Shown: positions 28,373 to 37,353, counted from the stretch's first letter. The stretch: DNA of 64,000 nucleotides from Sphingobacteriaceae bacterium (GCA_947480015.1 CANKBS010000010.1:1-64000); one strand, 5' to 3'. The notes: a model not told the origin generated them from the sequence alone. Program-made: numbers and translations.

Positions 28373-28840
28373 TTAACGGGTTACGCGTTGGTGTATACTT
28401 TCTACGACCAGATCTTTGGTCAAATTTTTGAAGATCATTTTTCCATTCGAATCAAACACCGCGTTTTTTAAATCGAGCCCAGTCGCTTCAAAAAGATTGG
28501 CGTTAAAAGCTATGGTTTTGAGCACCCCATCTTTATGAAAACATATTTGAGTGGTACTTTCAGAATTAGTTTGATTAAAAGCTACCACAATTAAGCCCTT
28601 GCTTCCACCCTTTAATTTAGCAAACTCATAATAAGTATAAACCTTGTCGAAACGTTTTAAAATCTCTCTGCTTTCCTTATCCTCAGAAGACCACATGGTA
28701 AATGCGATCAACTTATTTTCTGTATTTAATTCCGGATGGTATTGTTGTAAAAGGTCTTTAATTTTTTGAAAAGTATCCGTTTGAGAATTACCGAGATTGC
28801 AAAACAAAAAAAGTGTTAGAATAAGTAATGTTTTTTTCAT
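28373..28840 (-). CDS. Secreted protein of possible thioredoxin-like fold lacking the CxxC site
   Basis: I do not recognise a named family. A signal peptide is visible (MKKTLLILTLFLFCNLGNSQ), so it is exported. The pattern LIAFTMWSSEDKESREILKRF (about residues 44-64), then YYEFAKLKGGSKGLIVVAFNQ, resembles the beta-alpha-beta start of TlpA/thioredoxin proteins, where a Trp-Cys-x-x-Cys would follow the first strand. Here both cysteines are replaced, so it cannot be a redox-active thioredoxin. VVESIHQRVTR at the end suits the last helix. It precedes T9SS cargo paralogue 3 by 11 nt, which suggests a periplasmic helper for that protein. The fold call is tentative. Confidence 0.55.
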   Translation of the reverse strand: MKKTLLILTLFLFCNLGNSQTDTFQKIKDLLQQYHPELNTENKLIAFTMWSSEDKESREILKRFDKVYTYYEFAKLKGGSKGLIVVAFNQTNSESTTQICFHKDGVLKTIAFNANLFEATGLDLKNAVFDSNGKMIFKNLTKDLVVESIHQRVTR

Positions 28841-28991
28841 TCAGAATTTATTATGAGGTTATTAATTCTTTTCAGCACACGCCATATAAAAATAATAAAA
28901 ATTACGGAAGGCAAAAAAATATTTCCGAAACAAGTTATTCATCGTTAGCTGCCAACCGTTTCCCCTAAATACATCTCATGCAAAGAAGGTC

Positions 28992-29432
28992 CTACTGCAC
29001 CGTATTTAAGGGCAAATTATGTCGCCCCGATTTCAATACACAAGCATTTAAAAAAACCAATTCATTTTGTTTTAATTGTGTGGCAATATTCTCTAAGGTC
29101 ATGTCTGTATGAATGGCATTGTAAGAAATTTCAGCCACATTCAATTGTTCTATTTTTTCTTCAAAATATGCATTTGCCAATTTAGAATTGGCTTTAAGAT
29201 TTTCAATATCCTTGATCATTAAAATAAATAACTGAATTTGCCTGTTAAATGCCGTGAAATCAAACGCAAGCTCATTTGTCTCAACCGAGTCTTGACGCAA
29301 CATCTGAAGCCGGTCGCTAATTTCACCGTCCAGAAATTTATCTAAATCTTTATTCGGATTTTGGTTTTTACAGTTTGATAAAAATTGCAGCGCCATTAGA
29401 AAAACAATTGCTTGAATTACCCTTATAATCAT
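28992..29432 (-). CDS. Small predicted lipoprotein of unknown function
   Basis: 146 residues starting with a hydrophobic signal and a lipobox-like end (FLSNC, Cys near residue 21), so probably a lipid-anchored envelope protein. The rest is mostly helical and charged, with a possible coiled coil around residues 75-115 (MIKDIENLKANSKLANAYFEEKI has heptad character). No domain recognised. A TATCTTTA element lies only three bases upstream of the ATG (29436-29443), so either the mRNA is nearly leaderless or that match is chance. It is transcribed divergently from the pseudouridine synthase gene at 29521. Confidence 0.6.
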   Translation of the reverse strand: MIIRVIQAIVFLMALQFLSNCKNQNPNKDLDKFLDGEISDRLQMLRQDSVETNELAFDFTAFNRQIQLFILMIKDIENLKANSKLANAYFEEKIEQLNVAEISYNAIHTDMTLENIATQLKQNELVFLNACVLKSGRHNLPLNTVQ

Positions 29433-29499
29433 AGTTAAAGATAATTAATCCTTATTCATTTAACCTAAAACAAAAACAATTATTCCCGTCTAATAATCT

Positions 29500-29507
29500 T
29501 ATTTTTG
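29500..29507 (+). promoter_or_regulatory. Bacteroidota -7 element upstream of the pseudouridine synthase
   Basis: TATTTTTG matches TAnnTTTG and lies 13 bases before the ATG at 29521. No clear -33 TTG was found. Confidence 0.4.
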
Positions 29508-29520
29508 CCTTTTATAAAAC

Positions 29521-30117
29521 ATGTACCGCTATTTTGTTATTTATAAACCTTACAAAATGATTTCTCAGTTTGTGAGTCCCTATAAACAGCCCTTACTGGG
29601 CGATCTGAATTATCCATTTCCCGAAGGCACCAATGCCGTTGGTAGATTAGATGAAGACAGTGAAGGTTTACTCATACTTACCAATGATAGAAGTTTAACC
29701 AAACGTTTACTCCACCCTGACAGAAAACATAAACGCAATTATGTGGTTCAAGTGGAGAGAAAGGTGGAAGCAGAGGGCGAGGCCTTATTAAAATTAAGAA
29801 CCGGACTTGATATCTTAATTAAAAAAAGAGGAACCTACCACACACTTTCCTGCGAAGTGAATCTCATCGAAAAGCCTGAAGGGCTTCCCCCGCGGGACCA
29901 TGAGTTTAAAGCATTTCTGCCCCATTCCTGGTTAGAATTTGTTTTAACCGAAGGCAAGAACCGACAAATACGAAAAATGTGTTCGGCAGTGAGGCATGAT
30001 TGCAAGCGATTGATTAGGACCAAAATCGAAAACCTCGAACTTGGCACAATGCAGCCGGGCGAGGTGAAGGAGTTTGATCAAAAAGAATTATTTGACTTGT
30101 TGTTATTGGAAGAGTAA
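29521..30117 (+). CDS. rluE: RluE-type 23S rRNA pseudouridine synthase (RsuA/RluB/E/F family)
   Basis: Converts a uridine of 23S rRNA to pseudouridine. The catalytic Asp44 is in GRLDEDSEGLLILTND, the family signature. Other conserved elements are KPYKMISQF at the N-terminus, KRNYVVQVE, and the C-terminal EGKNRQIRKMCSAVRH with LIRTKIENLELG. At 198 residues without an N-terminal S4 domain it fits the RluE branch, which in E. coli modifies U2457. The family is certain; the exact target base is inferred from the architecture. Confidence 0.87.
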   Translation: MYRYFVIYKPYKMISQFVSPYKQPLLGDLNYPFPEGTNAVGRLDEDSEGLLILTNDRSLTKRLLHPDRKHKRNYVVQVERKVEAEGEALLKLRTGLDILIKKRGTYHTLSCEVNLIEKPEGLPPRDHEFKAFLPHSWLEFVLTEGKNRQIRKMCSAVRHDCKRLIRTKIENLELGTMQPGEVKEFDQKELFDLLLLEE

Positions 30118-30149
30118 ATTTAATTTACCCTCTACAGATTTCTAAAAAC

Positions 30150-30169
30150 TTTCTCCACTAAAGGAGAAA
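30150..30169. terminator. Weak hairpin between convergent rluE and the cold-shock gene
   Basis: TTTCTCC (30150-30156) and GGAGAAA (30163-30169) form a 7-bp stem with a 6-nt loop, followed by AATTTTAT. It is in the right place to terminate either gene, but the stem is short. Confidence 0.4.
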
Positions 30170-30188
30170 AATTTTATAAGAGTATTTA

Positions 30189-30647
30189 TTAAGCAGTGAT
30201 GAGGGTTACTTTAATGGCATTAAGACCTTTTTGACCGCGTTCTACTTCAAAAGTCACTTTATCTCTTTCTTTTACCAAGGTTATCACACCATTAGCGTGA
30301 AAGAAAATACTTTCTTGTGAACGTTCGTCTTTAATAAATCCATAACCTTTTGCATCATTATAAAAGGTAACTGAGCCGCGTCTGATCAAATCAGCAGGTT
30401 CAATCACTTCTTCCTTGCGAGCACCCAATTGAATGTCCTCAATGTTAATGATTTTTCTTTTACTTGGATCGGGAGGGGTTGATGACAGTTGGCCGTTTTC
30501 GTCAACATAAGCCAGCATATCTTCAAAGCTTTTGCCTTTGTTTGAATTGGCTTTGCGTTCTTCGCGTTTCTCTTCTTTTTCCTGTCTCTTCTTTAATTTC
30601 TTTTTTTCTTTTTCTTTTTTACTGTATGTTTCCTGCGATTTGGCCAT
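30189..30647 (-). CDS. Cold-shock-domain protein with a long charged N-terminal extension
   Basis: The C-terminal ~65 residues form a cold shock domain that binds single-stranded RNA/DNA: RGSVTFYNDAKGYGFIKDE with RNP1 (KGYGFI) and RNP2 (SIFFH). The first ~40 residues are almost entirely Lys, Glu and Arg (KKEKEKKKLKKRQEKEEKRE), likely a disordered or helical nucleic-acid-contact tail. A linker containing FEDMLAYVDENGQLSSTPPDP follows. At 152 residues it is twice the size of classical CspA. Such extended cold-shock proteins occur across Bacteroidota. It has its own promoter with a leader of about 60 nt, a common place for temperature-dependent control in csp mRNAs. Confidence 0.87.
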   Translation of the reverse strand: MAKSQETYSKKEKEKKKLKKRQEKEEKREERKANSNKGKSFEDMLAYVDENGQLSSTPPDPSKRKIINIEDIQLGARKEEVIEPADLIRRGSVTFYNDAKGYGFIKDERSQESIFFHANGVITLVKERDKVTFEVERGQKGLNAIKVTLITA

Positions 30648-30714
30648 GTTTAAAATTTATTGAATCTGTTTTTAACCGTGCATCTAACATTTATTGCAAA
30701 GAATCAGATTGGTA

Positions 30715-30747
30715 CAAATATACGAAAAAAGAAGCATGCAGAGTCAA
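30715..30747 (-). promoter_or_regulatory. Promoter of the cold-shock-domain gene
   Basis: On the minus strand TTG (30745-30747), a 22-base spacer and TATATTTG (30715-30722) fit the Bacteroidota promoter pattern, with a slightly long spacer. The start would be near 30708, leaving a 5' leader of about 60 nt before the ATG at 30647. Confidence 0.48.
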
Positions 30748-30795
30748 GAGCATTTAATTATAACGCGCGATCAAAAAAACACCCATCAGAAGATT

Positions 30796-32049
30796 TTAGT
30801 TAGCCGGCAATACTTTGGCTTCACAGGCTCCGAAACCAACACGGATGCCGTCCTTTTCACAATGACCTTTAATAATGATGGTATCGCGATCATTCACAAA
30901 TTTACGTTCAGTGCCATCCTTTAAAGTAATGGGTTTACTGCCACGCCAGGTTAATTCCATCATACTGCCATATTCGCTTGGGTCGGGACCACTAATGGTG
31001 CCACTGGCCATCATGTCACCAACATTCATATTACAACCATTAACGGTATGGTGGGCTAATTGCTGCTCCATGGTCCAGTACATGTACTTATAATTCGATG
31101 TACAAAGTTTATTCTCATCCCCATTTTCTGGTTTTAAGATCACATCCAGTTTAATATCCAAATTGCGTTCGCCTCTGTATTGCAGATATGGCAATACCTT
31201 CGGATCTTGCACATATCCTTTCGTTCTAAAGGGTTCAAGGGCTTCAAGTGTAACTATCCAAGGTGAAATGGTGCTGGCGAAGTTCTTTGATAAGAAAGGC
31301 CCCAATGGCACGTATTCCCATGTTTGGATGTCGCGGGCACTCCAGTCGTTAAACAACACCATACCAAAAATATACTCATCAGCTTTCTCGGTTGTAATGC
31401 TTTCACCCATTTGGGTTGATTTACCAATTATAAAAGCGGTTTCTAATTCAATATCGAGCAATTTACAAGGTCCGTATACCGGTAATTCCGAATCGGCCGG
31501 CTTTTGTTGTCCTTTCGGGCGGAAGAATGTGTGACCACTTACACAAATGCTACTGGCACGACCATGGTAACCAACCGGTAAATGTTTCCAGTTAGGCATG
31601 AGCGCGTTTTTAGGGTCGCGAATCATCGTACCAATATTTACGGCATGATCGATGCTGCTGTAAAAATCGGTATAATCCCCTACTCTAACAGGCATGAGCA
31701 TTGTTACACCACTTTGTTTTTTAAATACCTTATTAAATAAAACTAAATCTGTTTTAAGTTTAGAATTTTCATTGCTTAACTCCTCAATCAGTTTTGATCT
31801 TACTGGATTGGTTACAGCCTTTCCCAAAGAAATAAAATCATTTAAAAAAGCCTGGTCGAGGGTGTTTTTATCAAGACTAATGATGCCGTTAACAGCTAAT
31901 TCAAATAAATCGATGATATACTCACCGATAGCAGAACAGACATGGTGTTTAACGGTTGCATCGGTGTATATGCCAAAAGGAATATTATAAATAGAAAAAT
32001 CGGAATTACTCGCTACGGGAATCCAGGAGTTTAAGTTTTTGTTCAACAT
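30796..32049 (-). CDS. fahA: Fumarylacetoacetase
   Basis: Hydrolyses 4-fumarylacetoacetate to fumarate and acetoacetate, the last step of tyrosine/phenylalanine catabolism. Full length (417 aa). The metal and catalytic motifs line up with the mouse enzyme: VGDYTDFYSSIDHA (metal Asp), DIELETAFIIG (two metal Glu), FNDWSARDIQ (metal Asp) and FLSKNFAST (catalytic Lys). The N-terminal SH3-like part (SWIPVASNSDFSIYNIPFGIY) is typical. It is the last gene of a minus-strand run MoxR - helical protein - FahA with gaps of 0-3 nt, an unexpected partnership. No other tyrosine-degradation gene (hpd, hmgA) is in the window. Confidence 0.93.
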   Translation of the reverse strand: MLNKNLNSWIPVASNSDFSIYNIPFGIYTDATVKHHVCSAIGEYIIDLFELAVNGIISLDKNTLDQAFLNDFISLGKAVTNPVRSKLIEELSNENSKLKTDLVLFNKVFKKQSGVTMLMPVRVGDYTDFYSSIDHAVNIGTMIRDPKNALMPNWKHLPVGYHGRASSICVSGHTFFRPKGQQKPADSELPVYGPCKLLDIELETAFIIGKSTQMGESITTEKADEYIFGMVLFNDWSARDIQTWEYVPLGPFLSKNFASTISPWIVTLEALEPFRTKGYVQDPKVLPYLQYRGERNLDIKLDVILKPENGDENKLCTSNYKYMYWTMEQQLAHHTVNGCNMNVGDMMASGTISGPDPSEYGSMMELTWRGSKPITLKDGTERKFVNDRDTIIIKGHCEKDGIRVGFGACEAKVLPAN

Positions 32050-32052
32050 AAA

Positions 32053-32571
32053 TTAAGCAATACGTGATTTGATGTTATTTATAAGATCTTCTAAAAGATC
32101 ATGATTATGAACCTCTGCCGATTGGGCAATTTCAAGGGCTTTGGTAAGTGTAGGCTCATCCATAATCCCTTCGCTACTTTCTACAACGGATAGAGCTTCT
32201 AGAGCCAATTGGAAATTATCGCTGGTAGCAAGGTTTACAAAATCCAAAAAGTAATTCGTAAAATCCAAACCACACTCCCAACAAGCTGCAGTTATGATGG
32301 TTTTTTCGTTTTCGCGTTCAGCTTGTTTAATGGCTTCTACCATTAATTTTTGCGAATTGGTTTCTTTTAATTTCGAAAAAATTTCTTCACTTTCTTGGCG
32401 TGTGATGTTCTTATCCAATAAGGCTTCGAGCAAATCGGCACTGTTATTTTGTTTTTTACTAAATCCTTCTCTTCCAATAATGAGGGTGCTGTATTCTTCC
32501 TCATTAAATAATTTTTTCGGATCTAAAGCATCGTCATCTAAGAGTTCTTCAATGATCTTGTCCATTTTCAT
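32053..32571 (-). CDS. Acidic helical-repeat protein of unknown function, coupled to MoxR
   Basis: 172 residues, acidic, almost entirely predicted helix, no signal peptide. The second half has short amphipathic helices resembling HEAT repeats (TIITAACWECGLDFTNYFLD, then FQLALEALSVVESSEG). I recognise no named family, though it reads like a conserved Bacteroidota protein. Its ATG overlaps the stop of the MoxR gene by one base and its stop lies 3 nt before fahA, so it is translated with both. The start could be the second Met (MDKII, at 32565). A scaffold or client-adaptor role for the MoxR ATPase would fit the context, but that is inference. Confidence 0.65.
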   Translation of the reverse strand: MKMDKIIEELLDDDALDPKKLFNEEEYSTLIIGREGFSKKQNNSADLLEALLDKNITRQESEEIFSKLKETNSQKLMVEAIKQAERENEKTIITAACWECGLDFTNYFLDFVNLATSDNFQLALEALSVVESSEGIMDEPTLTKALEIAQSAEVHNHDLLEDLINNIKSRIA

Positions 32572-33533
32572 TATACTAATTGATTAATAATTTTTTCTAC
32601 AGTCATGCCTTCTGCTTCGGCCTTATAATTCAACACCAAACGATGGCGTAAAATAGGCACAGCGATGGCTTTTACGTCCTCAATATCCGGACTAAATTTA
32701 CCTTTAATGGCAGCATGACATTTGGCTCCAATAATTAAATATTGCGAGGCTCTTGGTCCTGCCCCCCATTGCAAATATTTTTTAGCTACTTCGGTTGTGT
32801 GTTCACCGGTTAAGCGTGTTTTATGAACCAGTTTAACGGCATATTCAATAACATTATCAGCCACCGGAATTTTACGAATCAGGTCCTGAAAGTAAACGAT
32901 TTCCTGGGCAGTTAAAATTTTATTGAGCTTAACCGTTTGATTGCTTGTGGTAAGTTTCACTACCTGCATTTCCTCGGCAAATTTCGGGTAATCGAGCCAT
33001 ACATTAAACATAAAACGGTCTAACTGCGCTTCCGGTAATGGATAGGTTCCTTCTTGTTCGATTGGATTTTGAGTGGCCAATACAAAGAAAGGGGTGTCGA
33101 GTACGTATTTATGTCCGGCTGCAGTTATTTGACGTTCTTGCATGGCTTCCAGCAAGGCTGCCTGCGTTTTGGGTGGCGTGCGGTTAATTTCATCGGCCAA
33201 AATAATATTCGAAAATAAGGGCCCTTTCATGAATTTAAAATTACGGTGTTCATCTAAAATTTCAGAACCTATAATGTCGCTGGGCATTAAATCGGGGGTA
33301 AACTGAATACGGTTAAAACTTAAACCCAAGGCGTCGGCAATAGAATTTACCAACAAGGTTTTAGCCAAGCCCGGCACACCCACTAATAAGCAATGGCCTT
33401 TACTAAAAATCGAGATCAGCACATCGCGTATGGTTTCTTCTTGACCAACAATAACCTTATTAATCTCAAGGGTTAATTCTCGGTATTTTTTCACAAAGCC
33501 TTCAACTGCTTCTTTATCATTATTAAAATTCAT
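32571..33533 (-). CDS. MoxR family AAA+ ATPase
   Basis: AAA+ chaperone-like ATPase that usually helps mature or insert metal- or VWA-domain proteins. Walker A is GVPGLAKT (residues 52-59), Walker B is ILADEINR (from residue 111), sensor 1 is LATQNPIEQEGTYPLPEAQLDRF, and the C-terminal lid contains GAGPRASQYLI. Length (320 aa) is normal. In most Bacteroidota, moxR is followed by DUF58 and VWA/BatA genes; here it is followed by a helical protein and fahA. It may be a second MoxR of a different subfamily. Its probable -7 element is at 33609-33616. Confidence 0.92.
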   Translation of the reverse strand: MNFNNDKEAVEGFVKKYRELTLEINKVIVGQEETIRDVLISIFSKGHCLLVGVPGLAKTLLVNSIADALGLSFNRIQFTPDLMPSDIIGSEILDEHRNFKFMKGPLFSNIILADEINRTPPKTQAALLEAMQERQITAAGHKYVLDTPFFVLATQNPIEQEGTYPLPEAQLDRFMFNVWLDYPKFAEEMQVVKLTTSNQTVKLNKILTAQEIVYFQDLIRKIPVADNVIEYAVKLVHKTRLTGEHTTEVAKKYLQWGAGPRASQYLIIGAKCHAAIKGKFSPDIEDVKAIAVPILRHRLVLNYKAEAEGMTVEKIINQLV

Positions 33534-33608
33534 AGATCTAAAAAAATATTAGTTGGATGAGTCTTTTATCGTATTCTTAAACTTGGTGACCCGCTCTAAA
33601 ATATTGCG

Positions 33609-33616
33609 CAAAGATA
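33609..33616 (-). promoter_or_regulatory. Bacteroidota -7 element upstream of moxR
   Basis: TATCTTTG on the minus strand matches TAnnTTTG. It lies about 75 bases before the ATG of the MoxR gene, in the gap after the TraB/GumN gene, so moxR probably has its own promoter. No clear -33 element. Confidence 0.4.
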
Positions 33617-33645
33617 CATATAAAATTAAGTGCTTTGCGTTAATT

Positions 33646-36600
33646 TCAAAGTGAATTAGCCGAGATATTGGCCCTCTTTCGGTATTGTAATGCCACCTCA
33701 TTCACTAATTCGTTGATGTTTTCAGTCTCCGTTTTATTTGCATCTACCATGTAAACCGGATTAACCATTTCAATCTTGGTACTTAGGGCTTCTTTAGACT
33801 TCTCGACAAATACAACCGTCCAGGTTTCCTCTTCATTTTTTAATTTTTGGTTTTTATAAACATAAAGTCTACCGGTTTGATATTTATTACGAGCGGTTAT
33901 TTCTTTTATAAAAATGAGACTGTCTTTTTTAGACTTCTCTTTTTCATAATTAAAATAGGCGGTTAGTTGATTTTGACTATAGATGACCGATTCAACCATT
34001 ATTTTTTGAGTGGCGAAATCCTTTTTAAAATAGTTACTCAATTTTTCCTTTTCCAATTCACTATAAAAATAAGCAGCAGTGTATTTGTTTTTACAAAAAT
34101 AGCCCAACAATGTATCGTTAATTACCACATCGTATTTTAGTAAATTAATATATACCGGCATGGCAATGCTTTGATTTTTTATTTTAGACAGTCTGTCAAA
34201 AAACTGACGAACATCGGCATTACTTTTGTACAAAGGAGCCAACACCATGGCGTAATTCACTAATCCACTTCTGCGCGTGGCATCAATATTTCTCATGGTT
34301 AATGTTCCTTTATAGGAGTTATTATTTTCAAGACCTTCTAGTGTCCATTTTAAATTTTCAGCCAAGTCTTTGTTGGTTTTATCCAGATGTTCAAAATTTC
34401 CATGATTAGTAGCTGACGAACTTTTCGCGGAGGAGGAATTATACCGTTTTAAAGCCAGATTTGCATTTGTCAAAATCTCGGATGTTTGTAATTGATAATT
34501 GGGTGCTGTTATCAATTTCTGCTTAACCAAATCAGCCATAAGGGAGTAAACAGCATCTTTGTATTCGTCGTATTTGGTTAAAGCGAGTAATCCCGGATAA
34601 AACTTTTGACACAGTTCTAATGAATCGTGAAGTACAGAAAACACATCGTTGATAGTATTATCCGAACCCACGAGTGGTGGCTCTTTTACCAGCAGATTGT
34701 AAAACTCATTATAAGAATACTGTGTTTTTAAATAGGCCAAACCTTTAAGTAAACATAATTGCAAATAGAAACTATCGGTATATTGTTTATACAGTTTAGT
34801 ATAAGGCACGATAATCTTTTCAGACTCAATGGTTCCCCCGTTTACAAATAGTTGGGCTCTACTATCTTCATTTACTTCATTAATTTTTGCACCGGAAACA
34901 AAACGCACAAAACTATCGGAAAAAACCTTCTGTAAAGCCACCGAACGTACAGAATGATTTGCCATTTGTTTTACCATGGTATCTTTCGAGCATAAATCAT
35001 TTAGCAGACTATCAAACTTATTTTCAAAAATATTTTTACCAATCACGGTATCCATTGGTTGAAAGGAATTCATAAAGCCTTTCGTCCAGCCTTGTAAACC
35101 AATGGTTGTATCGTAAGGTGCCGAGATTTCGTGCATCAATCCGTTTTTAATGAATATTTTTATGTCAATGGCTCTAGCCGTTGCCGTATCTTTGAGCGTT
35201 GCTGAATAGTTGAAACAAGCATGCTTAAATTCAGATTTTTTTTTAGCAAGCACCAAGCCATACTCAGAAGCGAATGTTTTTTCAATTTTCTTTTCAACCT
35301 CTTTTACATCTCTAAAATCGTAATCATTATATTTTTCGTAAGTAATGTTTACATATTCATTGCTGGATGGGGAGTAATAAACCTTACTAGCCGATTTATA
35401 ATCAAAATCTTGTTTAATGCTATCCTTTTTTACTTTAGTAGCATCAAAGGCCTTGGCATACGATTCATTAAACCTGCTTAAAGCATTATCTGTGACTTCA
35501 TCTTTAACTCGAAAACAAAATTCTCTGTCGGCTATTTCTTTGATTGGATTTGTGTATTCAAAGTCGATTAATTTAAAGGAAGTAAAAAACTCATCGTTAA
35601 ACGAACCTTTATCGTTAGTAATTAAAAATTGCAAATAATAATGAATGCCTTTAATGAATAATTTGCCGTTGAAATGTTGTCCCTGTTTATTTAAAGCGCT
35701 AAATCGGATACTCGGGAAACCTAATTCCTTAACAAATTCGGTTTTAATCGCTTGCTTAAAGTTATAGCTAGTTAAAACATTTTTCGAAAACTGATTTAAT
35801 TCAAACGTATCTTCTTCAAGGTAACTAAAATCATTATAGATAGATCGTTTAATACCGTAAAATTGTTTTTTATCGCTTGAATAACTGTACACATCTTCAA
35901 TTGGGCCCTGTAAGGTGGCTACGTCGTTTTTACTGTAAATAAAATTGCCCGGTAGTTTAACCGAAAAACCTTTGTTTTTTGGTGTAAATAATTGGGACGA
36001 TTCAGATTGTTTTAAAAAATTAATTGAACTGAAAAACTGTTTAGCCTCGCTACTGCTTGCGTAGTCTTTTTTACCACCCAGTTTAAAAAGTATGAGTTCG
36101 AGGTTGGTAAAATAAATTTGATAATGCTGTTCATCGCCTCGACGGGTTTGATTAATGATCTCCAATCCTTTAATACCACTATTGGAAGTAATTTCTTTCT
36201 TATAAATAATTTTTCCGGGAATATTCTCAAACAAAAGACTATCCATCTTCTGCATTAATTGTTCAGGACTCACTTGAAATAGAGGTCCAAGATGTTTTAA
36301 GCGCACCACCGTATAAAAACTTCCATTTACCATATCGGCATGGATGTAGTATTTTAAATTTCCACTACTGATAATTGGATAAAGTTTGCCTGGCAGGTTA
36401 ACCGAAAATAATGAATCTGTAATAAATTGTTTTTTAAAATTAACGGGTTTTATTTGTTGATCAAGTGATTCTCGAATAGCATGACTTTTTTTGGAAACAA
36501 TCGGCGAAAGGGGTTCGAGCGTGTATCCTTTTTTTCTTAATAATTCAATCACACCATTTTGACCGGGTAAATGTGCGGCGCCTACCCCGCTAAAAAGTGT

Positions 36601-37353
36601 TTTAGTTTTTAATACCGAATCGATGGTATTTACAAAAAACACATTTCGGTCGTCGATTAGGTAACGTTGTGTGTTTTTTGAACTCCCCGACTTACTTAAG
36701 CTATCGAGCATGTCAAGATTACCTTCGCGGTAGGCATCTTCTATTTTTTGAGTGTTGGAATATACATTTTTGTAGTTAGCATTCTCATCCGCTTCGTTTT
36801 CATCAGGAACGGAGGAAAGCCTTGCCTTAATCTCTGATTGCGCAAAATTTTCTAAGCTGATGAGTTGTTTGTTTAATTTGGATGCCGACTGAAAAATAAA
36901 AAGATCGATGTAAGTACTTTCTTCAAAATTTTCCTTGGTTTTATTTTGACGGTACAATAAACCATTTAATATATCCGGGTCATAATTTAAGATTGCCTGC
37001 AGTACCCGTTTTTCGGGAAAATAAACCGGAAAAGCCGATTGATAAAAATCGTCGCTATTGCTTGGAACCCGCAGTTGATTAAGCTCTTCAAGCTCACCGG
37101 TTTGTTCCATATTATCGAGCCAGTCACCCGGATTTGTTTCCAAGCCTACAACATCCACCTCTTTTAAAGCAGAGAAAAACTGTTCAGATAAATAATAGGC
37201 TACCCTGTTACTTACATGCATGGTGCCATATAAGTAAGACGGTTTTTTTAGTCCGTTGCCGCTTATTTTCCAAAGAAGACTTGGATATTTTTTTTGCACC
37301 TGAGATGAGAGCAAAAACGGCACAAAAATAAGACTTAGCAGAAAGTGCTTCAT
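33646..37353 (-). CDS. Giant secreted TraB/GumN-family protein with a ~900-residue C-terminal extension
   Basis: The signal peptide is MKHFLLSLIFVPFLLSSQ. Residues ~25-290 are a TraB/GumN domain: LLWKISGNGLKKPSYLYGTMHVSN at the start, GLETNPGDW, and VGAAHLPGQNGVIELLRKKG at the end. Its conserved GxxH and GAAH histidines are present, consistent with a metal-dependent (Tiki-like) hydrolase. The remaining ~940 residues match nothing I recognise: alternating beta-rich stretches, each with phrases like FSVKLPGNF and FFTSFKLIDFEY, then an alpha-helical part after residue ~850. Family members are usually about 300 residues, so the extension is striking. Related long versions exist in Bacteroidota as far as I recall. 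Likely a periplasmic or outer-membrane protein; substrate unknown. Confidence 0.78.
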   Translation of the reverse strand: MKHFLLSLIFVPFLLSSQVQKKYPSLLWKISGNGLKKPSYLYGTMHVSNRVAYYLSEQFFSALKEVDVVGLETNPGDWLDNMEQTGELEELNQLRVPSNSDDFYQSAFPVYFPEKRVLQAILNYDPDILNGLLYRQNKTKENFEESTYIDLFIFQSASKLNKQLISLENFAQSEIKARLSSVPDENEADENANYKNVYSNTQKIEDAYREGNLDMLDSLSKSGSSKNTQRYLIDDRNVFFVNTIDSVLKTKTLFSGVGAAHLPGQNGVIELLRKKGYTLEPLSPIVSKKSHAIRESLDQQIKPVNFKKQFITDSLFSVNLPGKLYPIISSGNLKYYIHADMVNGSFYTVVRLKHLGPLFQVSPEQLMQKMDSLLFENIPGKIIYKKEITSNSGIKGLEIINQTRRGDEQHYQIYFTNLELILFKLGGKKDYASSSEAKQFFSSINFLKQSESSQLFTPKNKGFSVKLPGNFIYSKNDVATLQGPIEDVYSYSSDKKQFYGIKRSIYNDFSYLEEDTFELNQFSKNVLTSYNFKQAIKTEFVKELGFPSIRFSALNKQGQHFNGKLFIKGIHYYLQFLITNDKGSFNDEFFTSFKLIDFEYTNPIKEIADREFCFRVKDEVTDNALSRFNESYAKAFDATKVKKDSIKQDFDYKSASKVYYSPSSNEYVNITYEKYNDYDFRDVKEVEKKIEKTFASEYGLVLAKKKSEFKHACFNYSATLKDTATARAIDIKIFIKNGLMHEISAPYDTTIGLQGWTKGFMNSFQPMDTVIGKNIFENKFDSLLNDLCSKDTMVKQMANHSVRSVALQKVFSDSFVRFVSGAKINEVNEDSRAQLFVNGGTIESEKIIVPYTKLYKQYTDSFYLQLCLLKGLAYLKTQYSYNEFYNLLVKEPPLVGSDNTINDVFSVLHDSLELCQKFYPGLLALTKYDEYKDAVYSLMADLVKQKLITAPNYQLQTSEILTNANLALKRYNSSSAKSSSATNHGNFEHLDKTNKDLAENLKWTLEGLENNNSYKGTLTMRNIDATRRSGLVNYAMVLAPLYKSNADVRQFFDRLSKIKNQSIAMPVYINLLKYDVVINDTLLGYFCKNKYTAAYFYSELEKEKLSNYFKKDFATQKIMVESVIYSQNQLTAYFNYEKEKSKKDSLIFIKEITARNKYQTGRLYVYKNQKLKNEEETWTVVFVEKSKEALSTKIEMVNPVYMVDANKTETENINELVNEVALQYRKRANISANSL

